This document shows, piece by piece, positions 9,103 through 16,868 of a stretch of 64,000 nt of DNA. Location: positions 186,001 to 250,000 of the forward strand of contig JAJDUF010000010.1 of assembly GCA_022826725.1 (NCBI GenBank), written 5' to 3'. Numbering within the stretch: position 1 is the first letter of the stretch; every line of letters begins with the position of its first letter. The notes under the pieces are model-generated. The model was not told the DNA's origin, did not search any database, and was given only the letters and a program-made list of their open reading frames with translations. This DNA comes from Chloroflexota bacterium. Lineage in GTDB: Bacteria > Chloroflexota > UBA11872 > UBA12225 > JAJDUF01. The translations under genes were made by a program, and so were the position numbers.

Positions 9103-9369
9103 TCAGCTTGCGCCATCCCGCATCTGGCGAATAATGGACTCGGTGGTCTCCGGGGCGAGACTCGGCATCCGCTCGCGGAACTCTTTTGCGCGGCGAATGG
9201 CCGCATCAATCCGCGCCTGCTTCTCGGCGCCGAAGGGCTTGCTGGCCTCCTCCAGCAGCTCGACGAGCCAGCGGGGCTTCGGGGTTTCCGACTGCCGCCG
9301 GCGCTGTTCCTCACGCAGCAACTCGATAATGTCGCGGGACTTGGCGGATTTCGGTTTCTGCGTATCCAT
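9103..9369 (-). CDS. Small charged hypothetical protein
   Basis: 88 residues, rich in Arg, Lys and Glu and predicted all helical (D-I-I-E-L-L-R-E-E-Q-R-R-R). A GGGAGAGG ribosome site precedes the ATG at 9369, which supports a real gene. It is convergent with the DUF971 gene. I do not recognise a family. Confidence 0.55.
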   Translation of the reverse strand: MDTQKPKSAKSRDIIELLREEQRRRQSETPKPRWLVELLEEASKPFGAEKQARIDAAIRRAKEFRERMPSLAPETTESIIRQMRDGAS

Positions 9370-9426
9370 GGCGACCTCTCCCTTGCGAGCATATCACCCC
9401 CGGCAACCAGCCAGGTGTGGAGAGGT

Positions 9427-9451
9427 GGATTGCGGCGTGCGCCGCAATGGC
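9427..9451. repeat. Dispersed palindrome (family B)
   Basis: ATTGCGGC-N-GCCGCAAT hairpin of about 24 bases. Similar copies lie at 11840-11863, 17454-17476 and 60209-60235, all intergenic. Confidence 0.55.
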
Positions 9452-9483
9452 GGACAACGAGGGAACAGGCTACTGACCACTGG

Positions 9484-10464
9484 CTAGAACGGCGGTGCAA
9501 AGCCATCCTTGCCCTCGCCTAACGGGGGCAGGTTATTGTCTCGCAGCTTCTTGTTCAGCACGCCAAAGAACTGCCGGTAGCGTTTCACGTACTCACCGAC
9601 AAAGTTATCCCGCTTGCAGCCCAGCTTTTTGGCCATCAGGTCGAACGCCTGGTTCCGGGTCTGAGCCACAAACTTGCCCCGGTTGAAGTGGAAGGTTTGC
9701 GCGATAAACTTCCGGGCGCCGGTGCCGATCAGGTCGGCGGCAAAGGAATCGTTATCGTTGACCAGCAGCAACGGTGTCATCGTGATGCAGGTGTCAATCC
9801 CGGCCGCCTGCACGGAGCGAATGGCCGCCAGTCGCCGGTGGTTGGCCGGACAGAACGGCTCGAACGTGCGCCGGATATCCTCATCGTCGGTCGTCACCGT
9901 CATATTGACCTGCACCCGCCCACCATTGTCTTCGATGCGCCGGAATAGGTCGCAATCCCGCTCCACTAAGGGGCTGCGCGTCTGCACGACCAGTTTCGGC
10001 TTCCACCGCTCCGCCAGAAGCTCCAGCAGACGGCGGGTAAGCTCCAGTTGCCGCTCGATAGGCTGGTAGGGGTCGGTGACGCTACTCATATAGATAAGCT
10101 CGCCATCCAAGGAGCGTCTGCGCTTGCGTAGCAGCTCGATGGCATTGGCCTTGACGTTGACCCAATAGCCCCAGTTGTCCCGCTTTGCGGCATCGCGGCT
10201 GAAAAAGGCAGCATAGCAGTAGGTACAACCAAACGAGCAGCCGCTGTACGGGTTCAGCGTGAAGTCATAGGCAGCGAGGAAGCCCGTGGTCTTGGTCAAC
10301 AGCTGGCCCGTCTTGACGTAGGCAACGTCAGCCTGACCCACACGCTCAATGGATGTATCTACCTCAGTGGAGATGTAGTCAGCCTGGGCCTCGCCAACAC
10401 GGTCAGGGCCGGCAGCAACCGGCGGCTCCATCCCGGCAAGCGGCAACTGGCCGGACGCTGACAT
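9484..10464 (-). CDS. Radical SAM protein, SPL/Rv2578c-like family
   Basis: 326 residues. The C-S-F-G-C-T-Y-C motif (C76, C80, C83) binds the [4Fe-4S] cluster that cleaves S-adenosylmethionine. The following N-L-K/V-K-x-N and the S-S-V-T-D-P-Y-Q-P-I-E block are typical of the SPL (spore photoproduct lyase-like) radical SAM group found in many non-sporulating bacteria, whose substrate is unknown. A strong AAGGAGGT ribosome site precedes the ATG at 10464. The gene lies 35 bases downstream of the dnaJ-TPR gene on the same strand and may be co-transcribed. Confidence 0.88.
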   Translation of the reverse strand: MSASGQLPLAGMEPPVAAGPDRVGEAQADYISTEVDTSIERVGQADVAYVKTGQLLTKTTGFLAAYDFTLNPYSGCSFGCTYCYAAFFSRDAAKRDNWGYWVNVKANAIELLRKRRRSLDGELIYMSSVTDPYQPIERQLELTRRLLELLAERWKPKLVVQTRSPLVERDCDLFRRIEDNGGRVQVNMTVTTDDEDIRRTFEPFCPANHRRLAAIRSVQAAGIDTCITMTPLLLVNDNDSFAADLIGTGARKFIAQTFHFNRGKFVAQTRNQAFDLMAKKLGCKRDNFVGEYVKRYRQFFGVLNKKLRDNNLPPLGEGKDGFAPPF

Positions 10465-10499
10465 CGCGGCACCTCCTTGAGAACCGCCGCCGTTGGAAC

Positions 10500-11714
10500 C
10501 TAGCTCCGGTTCAAGGCATTCCAGAGCCGGCCCAAGATTCCCCGGCGCTCCCGCTCCTGCTGTAGTTCGACCTCGGCCCGTTCCCGGCGCTCCCGCTCCT
10601 GCCGCAGTTCCGCCTCGGCCCGTTCCCGGCGCTCCCGCTCCTGCCGCAATTCCGCCTCGGCCTGCTCCCGGCGCTCCCGCTCCTGCCGCAATTCCGCCTC
10701 GGCCTGCTCCCGGCGCTCCTGCTCCTGCCGCAATCCCTCTAATCGCACCTCAACCGCGGCCCGGTCGTAGCCTAGCTCCAGTGCCTTACTAAAATCTCTC
10801 TTGGCCAGCTTGTACGCGCCTTTGGCCGCGTAGACATCGCCCCGGTTGAAGTAGGCAGCGACAAATTTGGGGTCGCGCCAGAGGGCCTGGTTGTAATCCT
10901 GAATAGCCCGGTCATGCTCGCCTTTGGCTGCGTAGGCACGTCCCCGGTTGTAGTGGGCAGCGACATGATTCGGGTCGTGCCAGAGGGCCTGGTCGTAATC
11001 CTGAATGGCCCGGTCGTACTCGCCTTTGGCCGCGTGGACATTGCCCCGGTTGAAGTAGGCAGCGACAAATTTGGGGTCGCGCCGAAGGGCCTGGTTGTAA
11101 TCCTGAATGGCTCGGTCATACTCGCCTTTGGCCGCGTAGACATCGCCCCGGCTGTTATAGCGGTCACGCTCGGCCGCCCGCTCCTGCTGCTGCCGCTCCC
11201 GCTCGGCCGCCTTGTCACGCTCGGCTGCCTGCCGTTGGCGCTCCCGCTCTCGCTCGGCCGCCTTGGCACGCTCAGCTACCCGCCGCTGGCGCTCCCATTC
11301 TTGATCCCACGCTCGCTGCTCCCGCTGGCGCTCCCGCTCCTGCCGCTCGCGTCCTTCCCACTTGGCTCGTTGACGCCGCTGGCCTGTTTCGCGTCCCGCC
11401 GCTCGGGGCCGTTCCCGGCGCTCTTGATCCCGCTCTGTCTCCGCTCGCTGCTGCGGCGCCCTCCAAACAGAGTCAGATGGGCTACGCGGCTCGCCGTGAC
11501 CGAACCGGGCGTCGTAGGCCTGGCGCTTCTTCGGGTCGCGCAGCACCTCGGAGGCTTCATTGAGCTCCTTAATGCGCTCCTCGGCATCAGGCAAGTTGCT
11601 GACGTCGGGGTGGTATTGGTGGACCAGTTGATGATAGGCCTGCCTGATTTCGTCCTCTGCGGCGGACCGGGGCACGCCTAGCACGTCATAGTAGTCGCGT
11701 TTGGCGGTGGTCAT
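10500..11714 (-). CDS. J-domain protein with TPR repeats and C-terminal coiled-coil repeats
   Basis: 404 residues. J domain at about 5-70 with the H-P-D motif needed to stimulate DnaK; charged Arg/Glu-rich helix at about 80-185; four 34-residue TPR units at about 186-315 (Y-N-S-R-G-D-V-Y-A-A-K-G-E-Y-D-R-A-I-Q-D-Y type); then four to five copies of a 14-residue R-R-E-Q-A-E-A-E-L-R-Q-E-R-E unit to the end. The zinc fingers and substrate domain of DnaJ are absent. The first 70 residues closely match the DnaJ encoded at 40.9-42.1 kb, and the DNA just upstream matches the 3' end of dnaK, so this gene arose from a copy of dnaJ. Likely a DnaK co-chaperone or adaptor. Confidence 0.88.
   Translation of the reverse strand: MTTAKRDYYDVLGVPRSAAEDEIRQAYHQLVHQYHPDVSNLPDAEERIKELNEASEVLRDPKKRQAYDARFGHGEPRSPSDSVWRAPQQRAETERDQERRERPRAAGRETGQRRQRAKWEGRERQERERQREQRAWDQEWERQRRVAERAKAAERERERQRQAAERDKAAERERQQQERAAERDRYNSRGDVYAAKGEYDRAIQDYNQALRRDPKFVAAYFNRGNVHAAKGEYDRAIQDYDQALWHDPNHVAAHYNRGRAYAAKGEHDRAIQDYNQALWRDPKFVAAYFNRGDVYAAKGAYKLAKRDFSKALELGYDRAAVEVRLEGLRQEQERREQAEAELRQERERREQAEAELRQERERRERAEAELRQERERRERAEVELQQERERRGILGRLWNALNRS
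10556..10737. repeat. 42-bp tandem repeat inside the dnaJ-TPR gene
   Basis: About 4.3 near-identical 42-base units encode the 14-residue coiled-coil repeats at the C terminus. The low divergence between units suggests recent expansion or ongoing copy-number change. Confidence 0.8.
10850..11160. repeat. 102-bp tandem repeats encoding TPR units
   Basis: Three to four units of about 102 bases, very similar to each other at DNA level (the AATCCTGAAT-GGCCCGGTC core recurs), encode the consecutive 34-residue TPRs. High DNA identity points to recent tandem duplication. Confidence 0.75.
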
Positions 11715-11800
11715 CGGTCTCTCTACGGGAGACGGCTCGTTCGTGGTCGGGGCATCCTGATCAGCGGCCGCGGCATCCGCCGCCGGCGACGAGGCCAGTA
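11715..11800 (-). pseudogene. Relic of the dnaK 3' end upstream of the dnaJ-TPR gene
   Basis: On the minus strand this stretch reads D-A-A-A-A-D-Q-D-A-P-T-T-N-E-P-S-P-V-E up to the start codon of the J-domain gene. The intact DnaK at 42.1-44 kb ends [18 protein letters not shown]. The DNA aligns across about 85 bases, including the shared CATCGGTCT at the dnaJ start. The overlapping dnaK stop has been lost. The relic is cut off at about 11802 by a dispersed repeat. Confidence 0.75.
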
Positions 11801-11801
11801 T

Positions 11802-11863
11802 CCCTCACCCCGACCCTCTCCCGCTGGGAGAGGGAGTTGGATTGCGGCTTGCGCCGCCATGAC
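11802..11863. repeat. Dispersed repeats (families C and B) in tandem
   Basis: CCCTCACCCCGACCCTCTCCC-GCTGGGAGAGGG (family C, 11803-11836) followed directly by GGATTGCGGC-TTGCGCCGCCATGAC (family B). Next to it lie low-complexity CCACTGGCCACTCACCACT runs up to 11912. No gene is seen in 11801-11915. Confidence 0.55.
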
Positions 11864-11915
11864 GGGCAGCGCGCGACCAAGCCACTGGCCACTCACCACT
11901 CGCCACTCTTCACTG

Positions 11916-12860
11916 CTAGTAGCCCTTGTGCTTGTCAATGACGCTTTCGAGGGGTTCGCCAGCGCGGAAGCGCCGCAGGTTGCGGCAGAAGAGGTCTACG
12001 ACGCGGTCTTGGCGCAGCGGGGAGCCGCCGGCGGTGTGGGGGGTAATGACGACGTTGCTCATGCGCCACAGCGGATGATCTTCCGGCAGCGGCTCTTGGG
12101 GCGTGACATCGAGCGCCGCGCCGCCGATTAGCCCCTCGGTGAGCGCCTCCATGAGCGCCGCCTCGTCTACGATCTTGCCGCGCGTGACGCTGACGAGGAT
12201 GGCGTGGCGACGCATCGCGCGAAACGCCGCGCGGTCAAACATGCCGTGCGTCTCTGCGGTGAGGGGCGCGCAGATCACCACGGTATCCGATGCGCCCAAG
12301 AGCCGGTGAAACTGGTCCATCGGCCAGCATGCATCCACGCCCGGCGGCAACTCGACCGGCTCCGGGTCTACGGCCAGCACGCGCATGTCGAAGCCGAGCG
12401 CCCGCTGGGCCACGGCGCGCCCGGTGCCGCCCAGCCCCACGATGCCCATGGTCTTGTCACTCAGCTCCCAGGACACGTTCCGAATGGGCATACGATTGTC
12501 CCAGGTCGGCTCGCGGATCGCCCAGGCGATGCCCCGCGCCAGGGACAGCAGCAGGGCCATGGCGTGGTCGGCGAGGTGGTTCCCGACGTAGCCCTTCTCA
12601 CTGGTCAAGACAATATCGCTCTCGACAAACGCCGGGTACAGCGACCCGTCAACGCCGGCGCCGGTCTGTTGCACCCACTGGACGTGCGGCGCGAACTCCA
12701 ACAATTCGGGTGTCATGTGGCCGAACAGCACGTCGGCATCCTGGATTGCGCGGCGCTGCTCATCGCGGTCGGTGGCCAGCACCACCGCCGCGTCTCCGGC
12801 GGCATCGCGCACCCGGTCCGCCTGTGCATTGGTCAGCGGCAACGTCACGAGCACCTTCAT
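11916..12860 (-). CDS. D-2-hydroxyacid dehydrogenase (NAD(P)-dependent)
   Basis: 314 residues. Rossmann loop G-I-V-G-L-G-G-T-G in the middle, the substrate-binding region with S-V-T-R-G-K-I-V-D, and the catalytic H in I-T-P-H-T-A-G near the end, preceded by the acidic L-D-V-T-P-Q-E-P-L. This is the phosphoglycerate/hydroxyisocaproate dehydrogenase family; the natural 2-oxoacid is not predictable. The start is the ATG at 12860 with AAGGAGAG in front. The open frame further upstream encodes a leftover of an acyl-CoA synthetase, not a real N terminus. Downstream of the GH51 gene, 91 bases apart. Confidence 0.9.
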   Translation of the reverse strand: MKVLVTLPLTNAQADRVRDAAGDAAVVLATDRDEQRRAIQDADVLFGHMTPELLEFAPHVQWVQQTGAGVDGSLYPAFVESDIVLTSEKGYVGNHLADHAMALLLSLARGIAWAIREPTWDNRMPIRNVSWELSDKTMGIVGLGGTGRAVAQRALGFDMRVLAVDPEPVELPPGVDACWPMDQFHRLLGASDTVVICAPLTAETHGMFDRAAFRAMRRHAILVSVTRGKIVDEAALMEALTEGLIGGAALDVTPQEPLPEDHPLWRMSNVVITPHTAGGSPLRQDRVVDLFCRNLRRFRAGEPLESVIDKHKGY

Positions 12861-12875
12861 GCTTCTCTCCTTTTT

Positions 12876-12932
12876 CCTGGCGCTTACCGCGCGCTCGCGG
12901 AAGACGCCCTTCTGCACCTTGTTGGTTCGCCA
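12876..12932 (-). pseudogene. Relic of an acyl-CoA synthetase C terminus
   Basis: The minus strand reads W-R-T-N-K-V-Q-K-G-V-F-R-E-R-A. The intact acyl-CoA synthetase at 14.6-16.2 kb ends with A-T-N-K-V-Q-K-A-V-L-R-E-R-Y, and the DNA matches over about 35 bases (for example CTTCTGCACCTTGTTGGT at 12909-12926 and 14651-14668). It is in frame with the dehydrogenase but separated from its start by a good ribosome site. Confidence 0.55.
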
Positions 12933-12951
12933 GGCACGAGCGCCTAAATGC

Positions 12952-14469
12952 CTATACGCCCATCTCGATGATTGTTACGGAGTGAGCCGGGAACACGTAG
13001 CGGAAGTCAGGTCCGATGTCCTGGATCGTCCTTTCTTCGATCTTTACCCTGTCCGGCTGCCCGATCTCAGCGCGTGCCATGGGGTCGGGGCCATTAATCT
13101 CAAAGGTACTCGCCCCCTGCTTGGGCACGAAGCCGTCCAGGCTGATGCGGCATTCCACATCCCGGTCTCGATGCCGGTTGACCGTGGCCACGTAGAGCGT
13201 TCTCCCGTCCTCGCTGACAGAGGCCGAGGCGTCAAGATACGGGACGTTCTTGAGATCGAGGTAATCGGTATCGAAAGTCTCCGACTGCACCAGGGTATCC
13301 AGGGCGGTGTCACCGCTGTGATTGGCGTAGAGCGCAATGGCGTGGTAGATCGGCGTCAGCAACAGCTCATCTTCCGTGGTGAAGATTGCGCCCATGACGT
13401 TGACCAACTGGGAGAAGACCGCCAGAGTGACCGCATTGCACTGCCGGTGGAACACGTTCAGCATCCCGGCGGCGTAAAGCCCATCTTTGAGACCGTATTT
13501 GGCCTCATATAGCGGCCACCCGCTGGTCAGCCTCGACCACCCAAACCCCCATTCATCGAAGGCGATTTTGACCGGCTCCTCTCGCCCGGTGCCGGAGGTG
13601 GTCATGTTGATCAGCTCGTGGAGGTGCGTGATCATGGGTTCCGCGTCGGCCGGAGCCGCGACCGTGCCGTAGTAGTCCTCGGTGCTGTAGTACTTGTGGA
13701 GGGATATGTAGTCAATGAGGTCACCCGCCTTCTTCAAGACCTCCGAACTCCAGTCCACGGCCTGCCGAAGGAGGGTTTTCCGGGTCTGTCTCCGCCCCGA
13801 TCTTGGTACCTCAGGCTCCGGCCCAAGACCCACGGCGACGATCTTTATAGTCGGGTCCACCCGTCTCATCAGGGTGGCATACTCCTCCAGGAGGGCGACG
13901 TACTCGGCCGGGCTGAAGTTGCCCTTGCCCCTGGCCCAGTAGACCTCGTTGCCGATACCCCAGTACTTCACGCCGTGCGGCTCGGGGTGGCCGTTCCGCT
14001 CTCGCAGCTTGGCGTAGTAGCTGTTGCCCTTCCGGTTGCAGTACTCCACCCAGTGGGCGGCCTCCTCGGGCGTGGACTGCCGACTGACGTTGACGCAGAT
14101 GTAAGGCTCCGCTCCCGCGGCGCGGCAGAATTGGACGAACTCATCGGTGCCAAACCGGTTACTCTCCTCCACCCGCCAGGCGAGGTCATAGCGCACGGGC
14201 CGGTCCGCTTTCGGTCCGACGCCATCTTCCCAGTGGTAGAAGGAGGTGAAATTGCCGCCAGGCCAGCGCAGGTTGGCACACCGGGTCTTCCGCAGCGCCG
14301 CGAGGACATCCTTGCGGAATCCTCGGTCGTCGGAGAGGGGAGAGCCCTCGTCATAGATGCCGCCATAGATCAACCGGCCCATGTGCTCCGCTAGATACCC
14401 GTAGATCTGCGGATTGATCTTGCCGATGATCCGGTCCTTGTCCACCTTTATTCTGTACGGTTCCGACAT
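12952..14469 (-). CDS. Alpha-L-arabinofuranosidase, GH51
   Basis: 505 residues. The acid/base glutamate sits in W-G-I-G-N-E-V-Y-W and the nucleophile glutamate in I-A-F-D-E-W-G-F, the GH51 pattern, followed by a C-terminal beta-sandwich. It removes arabinofuranosyl side chains from plant polysaccharides or oligosaccharides. No signal peptide is visible, so it probably acts on imported oligosaccharides. The ATG at 14469 is preceded by GGGAGGG. None of the sugar-binding lipoproteins in the window is adjacent. Confidence 0.92.
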   Translation of the reverse strand: MSEPYRIKVDKDRIIGKINPQIYGYLAEHMGRLIYGGIYDEGSPLSDDRGFRKDVLAALRKTRCANLRWPGGNFTSFYHWEDGVGPKADRPVRYDLAWRVEESNRFGTDEFVQFCRAAGAEPYICVNVSRQSTPEEAAHWVEYCNRKGNSYYAKLRERNGHPEPHGVKYWGIGNEVYWARGKGNFSPAEYVALLEEYATLMRRVDPTIKIVAVGLGPEPEVPRSGRRQTRKTLLRQAVDWSSEVLKKAGDLIDYISLHKYYSTEDYYGTVAAPADAEPMITHLHELINMTTSGTGREEPVKIAFDEWGFGWSRLTSGWPLYEAKYGLKDGLYAAGMLNVFHRQCNAVTLAVFSQLVNVMGAIFTTEDELLLTPIYHAIALYANHSGDTALDTLVQSETFDTDYLDLKNVPYLDASASVSEDGRTLYVATVNRHRDRDVECRISLDGFVPKQGASTFEINGPDPMARAEIGQPDRVKIEERTIQDIGPDFRYVFPAHSVTIIEMGV

Positions 14470-14581
14470 TGCGGCTACCCTCCCAACTGAACCGACATTG
14501 CCCAGATCAGACTGCGGGCGTACTATCCACATCGTCGCGTCGCAGTCCCCCGCTGCGACGGGGCAGCTTGGCCGACCGACG

Positions 14582-16210
14582 TTACTGCTGGCCCGCCCGC
14601 TGGCGGCTTATGGCCAGGCAGCGCTCGCCGTAGCGTTCGCGCAAGACGGCCTTCTGCACCTTGTTGGTGGCGGTCGTCACGGGGAGCGCCTCCACAAACT
14701 CCACGTAGCGGGGCGTCTTGAAGCCGGCTACCTGGCGGCGCACGAACGCCTTCAACTCGGCGGCGGCACCGGCCGGCTCGCCGCTGCAATGCGGGAGCCA
14801 CTCCGCGGTGGGCACCACTGCCGCCAATACCGTCTCGCTCCACTCGGCATCCGGTACGCCGACAATCGCCACCTCGCGCACACCGGGATGCTGGCGCAGG
14901 AGGCGTTCGATCTCGATCGGGTAGATGTTCTCGCCGCCGCTGATAATCAGGTCCTTGAGCCGGCCGGCGATGTAGAGGAAGCCATCGTCGTCGGCGCGGG
15001 CCGAGTCGCCGCTGTGCAGCCAGCCGCCGCGCATCGCCTCAGCCGTCTTCTCTGGCAGTTGCCAGTAGCCGTCCATGAGGGTCGGGCCGCGGGCGACCAC
15101 CTCCCCTACCTCGCCCGGCGGCACGTCCTGGCCGGCGGAATCGACGAGCCGGACCTCCACGAGCGGGTGTGGCTTGCCGACGGTGCCGATACGCGCCCGG
15201 TCGTCGCGGGTGAGGCGGGAGAAGGTCAGGATGCAGCCGGCTTCGGTCAGGCCGTAGGTGACGTAGACATCGGCCGGGAAGCGGCCGAGAATCTCGTCCA
15301 GGAGGTCCGGCGTGAACGTATCGGACGAGCCGAGACACCGGCGGACGCTGCGAACGTCGTAGGAGCGGCGCCGCATTTGGCCGAGGACGCGGCGCCACAC
15401 GGTAGGAACGCAGAAGAGGCTGGTTGCCCGCCAACGCGCGGCGGTGTCGAGCATCTCGGCGGGATCGGCGCCATCGAGCAGGAGCACCGTTGCGCCGACG
15501 AGGAAGTGCGGCAGGAGGACGCAGTCGGGACCGCCGGTGTGGAAGAGCGGATAGACCAGTTGGCCGATGTCCTCTTCGACGGTGCGGGTGCGGATCACCC
15601 AGGCCATAGCGTGCAGGTAGTGGGCGCGGTGGGAGAAAAGGGCGCCCTTGGGGAAGCCGGTTGTGCCGCTGGTGTAGAGGATGATGTGCGGGTCGTCGGG
15701 GGAGAGTTGCACGTCCGGCTCGGATTCCGCTACTCCGGCGAGCAGATCGTGGTAGCTGGCCTGCCGAGTCTCGGTGGAGCCGATCCACTCGGCCGGTTCG
15801 TCAGCCTGGCCCCACCGGACGACGGCGCGCAGGGTGGTCGCTGCGAGCATGTCCGCCGCCTCGGCCGCCACAGCGCCGAACTGCGCGTCCACAAGCAGCC
15901 ACGTACTACCCGACTGATCGAGGGTGTAGCGGACTTCGCCGGCGCGATACCAGAAGTTGACGGGCACCATGATGGCGCCCAGCTTGGCCAGCGCGAAGTA
16001 GCAGACAACGTACTCGACGCAGTTGCGGCCCAGCACCGCAACCCGGTCACCCTTTGCCACGCCCAGCGCCAGCAGGCCATTGGCCAACCGATTGACCTCG
16101 CTATTGAGCGCGGCGTAAGTCCAAGTCTCGTCACCCCAGATGAGCGCGGTCTTGCGCCCGAACAGCCGGGGGTGGGCGTGTTTGCGGAGGATGTCACCGA
16201 GCAGGAGCAT
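14582..16210 (-). CDS. AMP-dependent acyl-CoA synthetase
   Basis: 542 residues of the ANL superfamily. The phosphate loop Y-T-S-G-T-T-G-F-P-K-G, the A8 hinge region L-H-S-G-D-x-A-x-x-D-D-G-F-L-Y-I-A-G-R-L-K-D-L-I and the C-terminal lysine in T-N-K-V-Q-K are all present, so it should be active. The acyl substrate is unknown (fatty or aromatic acid). The next upstream gene on the same strand, 29 bases away, is a MaoC-like hydratase, which suggests a small acyl-CoA pathway. The ribosome site at 16210 is weak. Confidence 0.9.
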   Translation of the reverse strand: MLLLGDILRKHAHPRLFGRKTALIWGDETWTYAALNSEVNRLANGLLALGVAKGDRVAVLGRNCVEYVVCYFALAKLGAIMVPVNFWYRAGEVRYTLDQSGSTWLLVDAQFGAVAAEAADMLAATTLRAVVRWGQADEPAEWIGSTETRQASYHDLLAGVAESEPDVQLSPDDPHIILYTSGTTGFPKGALFSHRAHYLHAMAWVIRTRTVEEDIGQLVYPLFHTGGPDCVLLPHFLVGATVLLLDGADPAEMLDTAARWRATSLFCVPTVWRRVLGQMRRRSYDVRSVRRCLGSSDTFTPDLLDEILGRFPADVYVTYGLTEAGCILTFSRLTRDDRARIGTVGKPHPLVEVRLVDSAGQDVPPGEVGEVVARGPTLMDGYWQLPEKTAEAMRGGWLHSGDSARADDDGFLYIAGRLKDLIISGGENIYPIEIERLLRQHPGVREVAIVGVPDAEWSETVLAAVVPTAEWLPHCSGEPAGAAAELKAFVRRQVAGFKTPRYVEFVEALPVTTATNKVQKAVLRERYGERCLAISRQRAGQQ

Positions 16211-16218
16211 GGTATTCG

Positions 16219-16252
16219 TTAGCCTTCAGCGATTAGCTTTCAGCTATCAGCC
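16219..16252. repeat. Degenerate AGCTTTCAGCTATCAGC repeat
   Basis: A run built from TTAGC/TCAGC words between the synthetase and hydratase genes. A second run lies at 51533-51572 and a short one at 58398-58412, again just upstream of start codons. Confidence 0.5.
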
Positions 16253-16698
16253 TGGTCTGGCGCTGCACCGCGCACGAGGAACTTGCACGTGCCCTCGATC
16301 ACGACTGGGCCGCCAACTTTGCGGCACGTCCCGCGGAACTCCACCAGCCCGCCTCCTTCGCGCAGGCGCGGCTTCGGCTCCAGCGACTCGACAGTCCACT
16401 CGGTCGCGACGGTGTCGCCGGGATGGACGGCGCCGACAAAGCGGAGTTGCTGCTCGACCAGGGCCAGCGCCCCGGCGCCCAAGTAGCTGCCCAATACACC
16501 GATCATCATGCCGGCGGTGAGCATGCCGTGGACCACGCGCGTCCCAAACCGGCTCGCCGCCGCGAACGACTCGTTCGCATGCACGGGGTTGAAGTCTTTG
16601 AAGATGCCGGCCGCGAGGACCAGATGTGTCTCCGTAATGGTCGTGGCATCCGTCACGGACTGCCCAACGGCGAGCCGGTCAAACGTCACGCTTCCCAT
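16240..16698 (-). CDS. MaoC-like (hot-dog) acyl dehydratase
   Basis: 152 residues with the hydratase-2 motif F-K-D-F-N-P-V-H-A-N, followed by G-T-R-V-V-H-G-M-L, as in R-specific enoyl-CoA hydratases. The D...H pair in that motif is the usual catalytic dyad. The ATG at 16698 has GAAGGA in front; the open frame continues upstream into a transposable repeat, so the longer form is spurious. Probably co-transcribed with the acyl-CoA synthetase. Confidence 0.87.
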   Translation of the reverse strand: MGSVTFDRLAVGQSVTDATTITETHLVLAAGIFKDFNPVHANESFAAASRFGTRVVHGMLTAGMMIGVLGSYLGAGALALVEQQLRFVGAVHPGDTVATEWTVESLEPKPRLREGGGLVEFRGTCRKVGGPVVIEGTCKFLVRGAAPDQADS

Positions 16699-16723
16699 AC
16701 AATTGTCCTTCACTTGGCCGGCC

Positions 16724-16745
16724 CCCCTATGGCCCCCCCGCTTCC
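16724..16745. repeat. Partial family D palindrome next to the MITE
   Basis: GCCCCCCTATGGCCCCCCCGC, as at 1988-2009, but the second arm is missing because the MITE-like element begins here. Confidence 0.5.
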
Positions 16746-16746
16746 G

Positions 16747-16868
16747 GAGACCTTTGCATAACCCCCGGATAGAGTGCGAGCGGGACAATGCTCCACTCCG
16801 CGCTACCCTGGGAGGCCCGGTTTTTGGATTCCCGCTTTCGCGGGAATGACGAGTTATGCAAAGGTCTC
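16747..16868. mobile_element. MITE-like element, copy 1 (122 bp)
   Basis: Perfect 16-bp terminal inverted repeats, GAGACCTTTGCATAAC at 16747-16762 and its complement at 16853-16868. No coding sequence inside. The interior holds a GGATTCCCGC-TTTC-GCGGGAATGAC hairpin (16826-16850). A second copy lies at 29086-29209. The last two bases form part of the stop codon of the Uma2 gene. No clear target duplication is visible around this copy. Confidence 0.75.

Noticed and set aside
10556..11160. CRISPR-like repeats
   Set aside because: The regular repeats are inside a reading frame, have no spacers and encode TPR and coiled-coil units.
14414..16222. 602-codon plus-strand open frame over the acyl-CoA synthetase
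   Set aside because: It is antisense to a gene with complete family motifs and has no recognisable domain; open only because of high GC.
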